Below are positions 1 through 5,008 of a DNA stretch of 5,008 nt, piece after piece. Source of the stretch: an uncultured Intrasporangium sp. Lineage in GTDB: Bacteria > Actinomycetota > Actinomycetes > Actinomycetales > Dermatophilaceae. The notes beneath the pieces are model-generated. The model did not search any database and was not told the DNA's origin. It saw only the letters and a list, made by a program, of their open reading frames with translations. How positions within the stretch are numbered: position 1 is the stretch's first letter; each line of letters begins with the position of its first letter. The position numbers and the translations under genes were made by a program. The DNA lies in the NCBI GenBank assembly GCA_937873285.1, contig CALMNV010000004.1:1-5008 (forward strand), read 5' to 3'.

Positions 1-276
1 AAGGCTGCCGGCATCGCCGACACGGCCGTCGTCGACCCGCTGCACGCCAACTGCGGCGATACCGGCGCGGCGCATGCGCTGGTGCTTTTCGCCGCGACAC
101 TGGAAAAGGCCAAGGCCGGCGAGAAGATCCTGGTCGTGGGCTTCGGCCAGGGCGCCGATGCGCTGCTGTTCGAGGTGACGCCGGAACTCGCCAAGCTGCC
201 CAGGCGCATGGGCGTCTCGGGTAATCTCGCCCGCCGCAAGGAAGAGACGCAGTACGGCCGCTATCTCGCCTCCTGA
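1..276 (+). CDS. HMG-CoA synthase / 3-oxoacyl-ACP synthase III-like protein, C-terminal thiolase fragment (partial, probably truncated)
   Basis: The frame is open from base 1 to a TGA at 274-276 and gives 91 residues, so the start and the catalytic Cys half lie upstream of the window. What is visible is the last part of a thiolase fold. The segment around [13 protein letters not shown] (residues 15-27) matches the position of the GNTS-type Asn motif of ketoacyl synthase [20 protein letters not shown] (about 45-61) matches the glycine-rich closing strand of that fold. The family joins or transfers acyl-CoA units; the substrate cannot be told from this fragment. Homologs I recall from Alphaproteobacteria continue after the LARRK...Y..YLA stretch into a zinc-ribbon/OB-fold (DUF35-like) domain. 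Here the protein ends as YLAS, so I infer that the true C-terminus was cut off by the join with nuoH. A natural stop at this point, with a separate OB-fold partner gene, is the alternative. The lineage call rests on recognition only. Confidence 0.7.
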   Translation, partial: KAAGIADTAVVDPLHANCGDTGAAHALVLFAATLEKAKAGEKILVVGFGQGADALLFEVTPELAKLPRRMGVSGNLARRKEETQYGRYLAS

Positions 277-283
277 CGATGAC
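262..283. other. Chimeric junction between two unrelated genomic sources
   Basis: Two genes on opposite strands are both interrupted here, tail to tail. On the plus strand the thiolase-like protein is recognisable to about base 270 and then stops at 274-276. On the minus strand NuoH is recognisable through SVATVVIV, ending at 275, and then passes without a stop into RRRDSGRTA, which is only the antisense of the thiolase gene. No terminator hairpin, target-site repeat, integrase site or tRNA is visible. The exact breakpoint cannot be fixed to better than about 10 bases, because the native continuation of neither gene is present. Confidence 0.75.
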
Positions 284-1453
284 GACCGTCGCCACGGACA
301 GCGCCCGTCCAAGCAGGCTGAGCCTGCCCCCACCGAGGAAGCCGAGCTGGGCCCCACGGATGAAGGCGACGGCGATCACCCAGGCGAGGGTGATCGGGAT
401 GAGGAACTTCCACCCGAACCGCATGAACTGGTCGTAGCGCACGCGGGGCAGCGAGCCGCGCAGCCAGACGAAGAAGAACATGAAGGCCCACAGCTTGACC
501 GTGAACCACAGCAGGCCCCACCAGCCGCCGGCGAGCATCCCGTCGCCGATGGCGGAGATGAGCGGCGGAGCCTGCGGCCCGCCGAGGAACATCGTCGTGG
601 CGAGCGCGGAGACGGTGAACATGTTGACGTACTCGCCGAGGTAGAACATCGCGAAGCTCATCGAGGAGTACTCGGTGTGGAAGCCACCGGTGAGCTCGCC
701 CTCGCCCTCGGCGAGGTCGAACGGCAGTCGGTTGGTCTCCCCGACCATGGTGATGAGGTAGACCACGAAGGAGAAGAACGCCGGCAGGATGTACCACAGC
801 GAGCTCTGCGCGGCGACGATCTGCGAGGCGGACATCGAGCCGCTGTAGAGGAAGATCGCGACGAGGGACAGGCCCATGGCGATCTCGTAGGAGATGAGCT
901 GGGCCGTCGAGCGCAGCCCGCCGAGGAGCGGGTAGGTCGAGCCGGAGCTCCAGCCGGCGAGCACGATGCCGTAGACGCCCACGGACGCCACGGCCAGCAC
1001 CAGCAGCACGGCGATGGGCACGTCGGTCACCTGCAGCGGCGTCCGGTGGCCGAAGATCGAGACCGTGCCGCCGACCGGGATGATCGCGAAGGAGACGAAG
1101 GCCATGGTGGCGGCGATGATCGGTGCGACCCGGTAGACGATGCGGTCGGCGTTCGCCGGGGTGATGTCCTCCTTGAGCATCGACTTCATGCCGTCGGCCA
1201 GCGTCTGCAGCAGGCCGAACGGGCCGTTGCGGTTGGGCCCGGGCCGCTGCTGCATCCGGCCGATCACCCGCCGCTCGAACCAGATGACCATCAGGGTCGA
1301 CAGGAGCAGGTAGACGAAGATGGCGACCGCCTTGATCAGCGCCAGCCACCACGGCGTGTCGCTGAAGTCGGCGGTCGGGTTGTCGGCCGCCGTCAAGACG
1401 GTGGCCAGGCCGCTCGGTGCATATGCCGTGTATGCCGTCGCCAGCGGGCTCAT
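275..1453 (-). CDS. nuoH: NADH-quinone oxidoreductase subunit H (NuoH), 3'-truncated
   Basis: NuoH is the membrane subunit of complex I that forms, with NuoB and NuoD, the quinone-binding chamber and the entry to the proton path. The ATG at 1453-1451 overlaps the nuoG stop as ATGA. About 393 residues are recognisable. Residues 35-60 form the first membrane helix. The signature [12 protein letters not shown] (66-77) and [10 protein letters not shown] (90-99) follow. Further hydrophobic helices lie near 109-130, 145-167, 187-205, 218-238, 269-292, 308-331 and 347-366. [16 protein letters not shown] (238-253) and [10 protein letters not shown] (256-265) are the conserved acidic quinone-site loop. 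The protein should run some tens of residues further; actinobacterial NuoH is usually a little over 400. Instead, a last hydrophobic stretch (about 384-393) breaks off and the frame stays open to base 1 through unrelated antisense sequence. nuoI, the expected next gene, is missing. The family is certain; the 3' end is artificial or rearranged. Confidence 0.95.
1421..1438. repeat. Two tandem copies of the 9-base word (A/G)TATGCCGT
   Basis: Bases 1421-1429 read ATATGCCGT and 1430-1438 read GTATGCCGT. On the minus strand they encode the Thr-Ala-Tyr-Thr-Ala-Tyr stretch near the NuoH N-terminus (about residues 6-11), with the rare codons GCA and TAT. This is the densest site of a word that also occurs at 2053-2061, 2600-2608 and 2717-2725. 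The repeat is real; any function is unknown. Confidence 0.6.
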
Positions 1454-3939
1454 GCGGCACCACCCTTCGTGACAGTGACGGTCGTGCCGCTGTCGGCGCC
1501 CAGCCCGGCGCGCACGGCGCACGCGCGCGAGTTGGTCGGCAGCCACACGACGCCGGCAAGAAGGCTCTCGGTGACGAGGGCCGGCAGGGTGACCGAGCCG
1601 GCCGGGCCGGTGACCGTGACCGCGTCGCCGCCGCCGATCCCGAGCCGGTCGGCGTCGCTCGGCGCGAGTCGCGCGACCGCCCGCGGCGCGGTGCCGGCGA
1701 GGAAGGGCTCCCCGTCCTGCATCCGCCCGGCGTCGAGCAGCGTCGGCCACGTGGCGAGGACGAAGCCACCGGCTGACGGCTCCTGCGGGGCGGAGCGCCG
1801 ATGCACACCCGCCAGCTCGTCTCCGCCGCGGGCGCCGGCCCATGGGCCGAGCGCCTTCAGCTGGCTGTGGATCTCACGCTGGGTGCGGGTCTCGAGGAAG
1901 ACGCCGAGCTCGCTGGCGAGCATGTCGAGGGCGCGGTGGTCACTGACGAAGCCGGTCGCCAACGCCAGCTCGAACGCTCGCACCCGCCCCTCCCAGTCGA
2001 CGTAGCTGCCCGTCTTCTCGGACTGGGCGGCCACCGGCAGGACGACGTCCGCGTATGCCGTGACCGGTGACTCCCGCAGCTCCAGGGAGACGACGAAGGC
2101 CCGCTCCAGTGCGGCGCGGGCATCGGCCAGCCCCAGGTCGTGCGGGTCGACACCGCCGACGACGAGGGCGTCGAGCTCACCGGTGGCTGCCGCCGCGATC
2201 ATCCCGGCCGTGTCGCGGGGAGCGGTCTCGGGCAGCGTGGCGGCGTTCCACACCCGGGCCACCTCGGCGCGTGCCGCCGGGTCGGCGACTGGGCGCCCGC
2301 CGGGCAAGAGGGAGCCGAGCGCTCCGGCCTCGAGCGAGCCGCGCTCTCCCGCCCGCCGGGGAATCCACGCCAGGCGCGCGCCCGTGGCTCCAGCGAGCTC
2401 CGCGGCCGCGGCCAGCGCCCCAGGCGCGGTGGCGAGGCGCTCACCGACGAGGATGATGCCGCCGGCCCGCAGCGCGCCGTCGACCCGCTGACCCAGCGCG
2501 GTGTCGGCCAGCGCCCGCAGGGCCCGCGCCTCCTGTCCGGGGATCGTCGGCAGGAGGGTGCCGCCGAGCTTCTCCAGGCCCCGGGAGGCGAAGGGCGCGA
2601 CGGCATACACCGCCGTCTTGTTGCGGCGGGACGCCTTGCGCAGGCGCAGGAAGACGATGGGCGACTCGTCCTCCGGCTCGAAGCCGACGAGGAGGACGGA
2701 CCCGGCGGTCTCCAGGTCGGCATACGTGACCGCCGTCCCGGCGGGGCCGGTGGCGACGACGTGCCGGGCGAGGAAGTCGGCCTCCTCGGCGGAGTGGGGG
2801 CGGGCCCGGAAGTCCACGTCGTTGGTGCCGAGCACGAGCCGCGCGAACTTGCCGTAGGCGTAGGCGTCCTCGGCGCTGACCCGGCCACCGACGAGCACGC
2901 CGGCCGCGCGAGCGCGGGACAGGCCGGCGGCGGCCGCCGCCAGGGCCTCCGGCCAGCCGACGACCCTCAGCACGCCCCCCTCGTCGCGCACCTGCGGGAG
3001 CTCGACGCGGTCCGGGGCGGTCGCGTAGGCGAAGGCCCAGCGGCCCTTGTCGCAGTTCCACTCCTCGTTGACCGCGGCGTCCTCGAGCGCCATCCGGCGC
3101 AGCACGACGCCGCGTCGGTGGTCGGTGCGCATCGCGCAGCCGCTCGCGCAGTGCTCGCACACCGAGGGCGTCGAGACGAGGTCGAACGGCCTGGCCCGGA
3201 ACCGGTAGGCCGCCCCGGTCAGGGCGCCGACCGGGCAGATCTGCACGGTGTTGCCGGAGAAGTACGACTCGAACGGCTTCTCCTCGTAGATGCCGACCTG
3301 CTGCAGCGCCCCGCGCTCGACGAGGGCGATGAACGGGTCGCCGGCCACCTGGTCTGAGAAGCGGGTGCAGCGCGCGCAGAGGACGCAGCGCTCCCGGTCG
3401 AGCAGCACCTGGGCGGAGATGTTGATCGGCTTGGGGTAGGTGCGCTTGACGTCCTCGAAGCGCGAGACGGCGCGCCCGGCCTTCATCGCCTGGTTCTGCA
3501 GCGGGCACTCGCCGCCCTTGTCGCAGACCGGGCAGTCGAGCGGGTGGTTGATCAGGAGCAGCTCCATGACCCCGCCCTGCGCCTTGTCGGCGACCGGCGA
3601 GGTGAGCTGGGTGCTCACGACCATGCCCTCGGACACCGTCATGGTGCACGACGCCTGCGGCTTGGGCATCGGGCGGACATTGCCCTCCCGGTCGGGCATG
3701 GCCACGTCGACGAGGCACTGGCGGCAGGCGCCGACCGGGTCGAGGAGCGGATGGTCGCAGAAGCGGGGGATCTCGATGCCGACGACCTCGGCAGCCCGGA
3801 TGACGAGGGTGCCCTTCGGGACGCTGACCGGCAGCCCGTCGATGGTGAGGTTGACCAGGTCGGGGCGGGCCGGGATCTGCGCGTCGCCGCCCTGGTCGAC
3901 GGCGTTGCCACCGGCGCTCGGCGACGTGGTGGTGGTCAT
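1450..3939 (-). CDS. nuoG: NADH-quinone oxidoreductase subunit G (NuoG), complete
   Basis: NuoG is the large iron-sulfur subunit of the peripheral arm of complex I and carries electrons from NuoF toward NuoI and NuoB. The protein has 829 residues, normal for actinobacteria. A ferredoxin-like [2Fe-2S] domain comes first, with N1b ligands C61, C72, C75 and C98. The H132-xxx-C136-xx-C139-x5-C145 motif binds N5. C185, C188, C191 and C235 (ICPVGAL) bind N4. C261, C264, C268 and C296 form the CxxCxxxCx27C set of the extra N7 cluster, which many other lineages have lost. From about 260 to 680 follows a molybdopterin-oxidoreductase-like domain that in this family carries no molybdenum. The last 110 residues or so resemble the dinucleotide-binding fold of that superfamily. 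The ATG at 3939-3937 overlaps the nuoF stop (ATGA), and only a weak GGGATGG-like Shine-Dalgarno lies before it, so coupling to nuoF translation is likely. All cluster ligands are present and the frame is intact, so it should be functional. Confidence 0.97.
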   Translation of the reverse strand: MTTTTSPSAGGNAVDQGGDAQIPARPDLVNLTIDGLPVSVPKGTLVIRAAEVVGIEIPRFCDHPLLDPVGACRQCLVDVAMPDREGNVRPMPKPQASCTMTVSEGMVVSTQLTSPVADKAQGGVMELLLINHPLDCPVCDKGGECPLQNQAMKAGRAVSRFEDVKRTYPKPINISAQVLLDRERCVLCARCTRFSDQVAGDPFIALVERGALQQVGIYEEKPFESYFSGNTVQICPVGALTGAAYRFRARPFDLVSTPSVCEHCASGCAMRTDHRRGVVLRRMALEDAAVNEEWNCDKGRWAFAYATAPDRVELPQVRDEGGVLRVVGWPEALAAAAAGLSRARAAGVLVGGRVSAEDAYAYGKFARLVLGTNDVDFRARPHSAEEADFLARHVVATGPAGTAVTYADLETAGSVLLVGFEPEDESPIVFLRLRKASRRNKTAVYAVAPFASRGLEKLGGTLLPTIPGQEARALRALADTALGQRVDGALRAGGIILVGERLATAPGALAAAAELAGATGARLAWIPRRAGERGSLEAGALGSLLPGGRPVADPAARAEVARVWNAATLPETAPRDTAGMIAAAATGELDALVVGGVDPHDLGLADARAALERAFVVSLELRESPVTAYADVVLPVAAQSEKTGSYVDWEGRVRAFELALATGFVSDHRALDMLASELGVFLETRTQREIHSQLKALGPWAGARGGDELAGVHRRSAPQEPSAGGFVLATWPTLLDAGRMQDGEPFLAGTAPRAVARLAPSDADRLGIGGGDAVTVTGPAGSVTLPALVTESLLAGVVWLPTNSRACAVRAGLGADSGTTVTVTKGGAA
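1463..1467 (-). promoter_or_regulatory. Probable ribosome binding site of nuoH
   Basis: The minus strand reads AAGGG here, nine bases before the nuoH ATG at 1453, inside the last codons of nuoG. It is a moderate match to the Shine-Dalgarno consensus at an acceptable distance and supports the chosen start. Because the start also overlaps the nuoG stop, re-initiation by terminating ribosomes is likely to contribute. Confidence 0.5.
2053..2061 (+). repeat. Copy of the GTATGCCGT word inside nuoG
   Basis: An exact nine-base match to the copy at 1430-1438. On the coding strand it is read ACG GCA TAC (Thr-Ala-Tyr), using the uncommon Ala codon GCA. The same dipeptides elsewhere in nuoG are written GCC TAC, so the protein does not force this choice. 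Confidence 0.5.
2600..2608 (-). repeat. Copy of the GTATGCCGT word inside nuoG (coding-strand orientation)
   Basis: The plus strand reads ACGGCATAC, the exact reverse complement of the copy at 2053-2061. In nuoG it is read with codons GTG TAT GCC (Val-Tyr-Ala) and uses TAT, which is otherwise nearly absent from the complex I genes. Confidence 0.5.
2717..2725 (-). repeat. Copy of the GTATGCCGA variant inside nuoG
   Basis: The plus strand reads TCGGCATAC, one base different at the end from the copy at 2600-2608. It is read ACG TAT GCC GAC (Thr-Tyr-Ala-Asp) in nuoG. It lies 117 bases from the previous copy, in the same orientation. Confidence 0.5.
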
Positions 3940-5008
3940 GCGGTCACCATCCCGGTGGACTCCTTGAGGTCGGTCGCGGCGAAGACGGTGGAGCGCTCCG
4001 GCGGGAAGAGGACACTGGCCGGCGTGTGCAGGCCGGCCTCGAACTCGTCGCGGAAGTGCCTCAGGGCCGACGTGATCGGCATCGTGGCGGCGTCACCGAG
4101 CGCGCAGAACGAGCGACCGAGGATGTTGTCGCAGACGTCGAGCAGCGTGTCGAGGTCCTGCTGGGTGCCCTGGCCGTGCTCCAGCCGCGTCATGACCTGG
4201 CGCAGCCACCACGTGCCCTCCCGGCACGGGGTGCACTTGCCGCACGACTCGTGGGCGTAGAAGTCGGTCCACCGGGAGACGGCGCGCACCACCGAGACCG
4301 TCTCGTCGAACACCTGCAGCGCCCGGGTGCCGAGCATGGAGCCGGCGGCCGCGACGGAGTCGAAGTCGAGCGGGACGTCGAGGTGCTCGTCGGTGAAGAT
4401 CGGGGTGGACGAGCCACCCGGCGTCCAGAACTTGAGCCGGTGCCCGCTGCGGATCCCGCCCGCGAGGTCGATCAGCTCGCGCATCGTGATCCCGAGCGGG
4501 GCCTCGAACTGGCCGGGGTTCGTGACATGGCCCGACAGGCTGAAGATCCCGAAGCCGGTCGACTTCTCCGTGCCCATGCCCTTGAACCACTCGGACCCGT
4601 TGCGGATGATGCCGGGCACCGACGCGATGGACTCGACGTTGTTGACCGACGTGGGCCGTGCGTAGAGGCCGGCCGCGCCGGGGAAGGGCGGCTTGAGGCG
4701 CGGCTGGCCCCGGCGGCCCTCCAGGGAGTCGAGCAGCGCGGTCTCCTCCCCGCAGATGTAGGCGCCGGCGCCGGCGTGCACGACGACGTCGAGAGCGACG
4801 CCCTTGCCGAGGACGTCGGCGCCGAGGTAGCCGGCGGCCCGAGCCTCCTCGACGGCCCGCAGCAGCCGCCGGTAGACGTGCACCACCTCCCCGCGCAGGT
4901 AGATGAACGCCAGCTCGCAGCCGATCGCGTAGGACGAGATCGCGACCCCCTCGAGCAACACGTGCGGGTTGGCGAGCATCAGCGGGACGTCCTTGCACGT
5001 GCCCGGCT
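3936..5008 (-). CDS. nuoF: NADH-quinone oxidoreductase subunit F (NuoF), N-terminus outside the window
   Basis: NuoF oxidises NADH on its FMN and passes electrons through the N3 [4Fe-4S] cluster to NuoG. The visible part has 356 residues, beginning at [10 protein letters not shown] and ending GMVTA, with a TGA at 3938-3936. About 80-100 N-terminal residues, including the glycine-rich FMN loop, are missing beyond base 5008. The frame has no stop up to that edge, and the Met codon at 4979 is internal. The family signature [19 protein letters not shown] lies at fragment residues 79-97 and contributes to the FMN/NADH pocket. The SLBB-type segment lies near 155-245. The N3 ligands are C255, C258 and C261 ([12 protein letters not shown]) and C301 (SFCALGD). 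It is the first gene visible of the operon, and its stop overlaps the nuoG start by four bases. No promoter can be seen because the operon begins outside the window. Confidence 0.97.
   Translation of the reverse strand, partial: PGTCKDVPLMLANPHVLLEGVAISSYAIGCELAFIYLRGEVVHVYRRLLRAVEEARAAGYLGADVLGKGVALDVVVHAGAGAYICGEETALLDSLEGRRGQPRLKPPFPGAAGLYARPTSVNNVESIASVPGIIRNGSEWFKGMGTEKSTGFGIFSLSGHVTNPGQFEAPLGITMRELIDLAGGIRSGHRLKFWTPGGSSTPIFTDEHLDVPLDFDSVAAAGSMLGTRALQVFDETVSVVRAVSRWTDFYAHESCGKCTPCREGTWWLRQVMTRLEHGQGTQQDLDTLLDVCDNILGRSFCALGDAATMPITSALRHFRDEFEAGLHTPASVLFPPERSTVFAATDLKESTGMVTA

Noticed and set aside
275..300. Possible bidirectional terminator between the converging genes
   Set aside because: No GC stem with a T tract is visible, and both genes are cut mid-sequence rather than ending naturally.
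1419..1426. Perfect 8-base palindrome GCATATGC as a possible operator
   Set aside because: It lies within the nuoH coding sequence, is short, and arises from the GTATGCC-like word; there is no promoter context around it.
261..1808. Long minus-strand open frame of about 515 codons across nuoH and the end of nuoG
   Set aside because: It is out of frame with nuoH, its translation is extremely rich in Arg, Pro, Ala and Gly, and the nuoH frame in the same place gives a textbook membrane protein. It is a high-GC shadow frame.
677..2005. Plus-strand open frame of about 442 codons opposite nuoH and nuoG
   Set aside because: Its translation is low-complexity (Asp, Arg, Gly, His rich) with no recognisable domain, and it is antisense to conserved complex I genes. 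The long open stretch follows from the lack of A/T-rich stop codons.
2140..3357. Plus-strand open frame of about 405 codons opposite nuoG
   Set aside because: Antisense to the conserved iron-sulfur and molybdopterin-like parts of NuoG, with no family features and biased composition.
2441..3718. Minus-strand open frame of about 425 codons in another frame of nuoG
   Set aside because: Arg/Pro/Gly-rich out-of-frame reading of nuoG. The nuoG frame has every cluster ligand in place.
1450..3939. NuoG as a molybdenum-dependent formate dehydrogenase or another molybdopterin enzyme
   Set aside because: The order and spacing of the N1b, N5, N4 and N7 ligands and the position between nuoF and nuoH identify NuoG; the molybdopterin-like domain is the usual vestigial one.
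4093..4998. Minus-strand open frame of about 301 codons within nuoF
   Set aside because: Out of frame with nuoF and composed mainly of Arg, Pro, Gly and Ala; the nuoF frame carries the N3 and FMN/NADH motifs.

Overview
The window is high-GC bacterial DNA that appears to come from two unrelated sources. Bases from about 275 to 5008 hold part of an actinobacterial-type respiratory complex I (NADH:quinone oxidoreductase) operon on the minus strand, in the order nuoF (5' end outside the window), nuoG (complete), nuoH (3' end lost). The genes are joined by 4-base ATGA stop/start overlaps, so they look like one translationally coupled transcript. The style of the proteins and the GC-rich codon use suggest an actinomycete, perhaps of the order Micrococcales; the family-level placement is weak.

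Bases 1-276 carry, on the plus strand, the tail of a thiolase-fold protein of the HMG-CoA synthase / 3-oxoacyl-ACP synthase III-like family. Its wording resembles proteins I know from Alphaproteobacteria (rhizobial and sphingomonad types). Those homologs normally continue into a zinc-ribbon/OB-fold (DUF35-like) domain, but here the reading frame stops just where the thiolase part ends.

The two parts meet around bases 268-277. NuoH loses its recognisable sequence at about residue 393 and has no stop codon of its own; its frame runs on, open, through the antisense of the thiolase-like gene to base 1. nuoI, which would normally follow, is absent. Both genes are therefore cut at one point, tail to tail. 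This is best explained by a chimeric join (assembly, amplification or cloning artefact), and less likely by a real rearrangement. Runs of three or more A/T bases support two origins: 5 in the first 274 bases against 7 in the remaining 4.7 kb.

Together NuoF (FMN, NADH oxidation, N3 cluster), NuoG (N1b, N5, N4 and N7 clusters) and NuoH (membrane subunit at the quinone site) form the electron path from NADH to quinone. The most unexpected pattern in the actinobacterial part is a short word, GTATGCCG (or its reverse complement), at five places. These hold every ATA or TAT trinucleotide in 4.7 kb and use otherwise rare Ala and Tyr codons. I see no RNA gene, mobile element, CRISPR array or novel defence-type system. 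There is no gene-free stretch over 300 bases.
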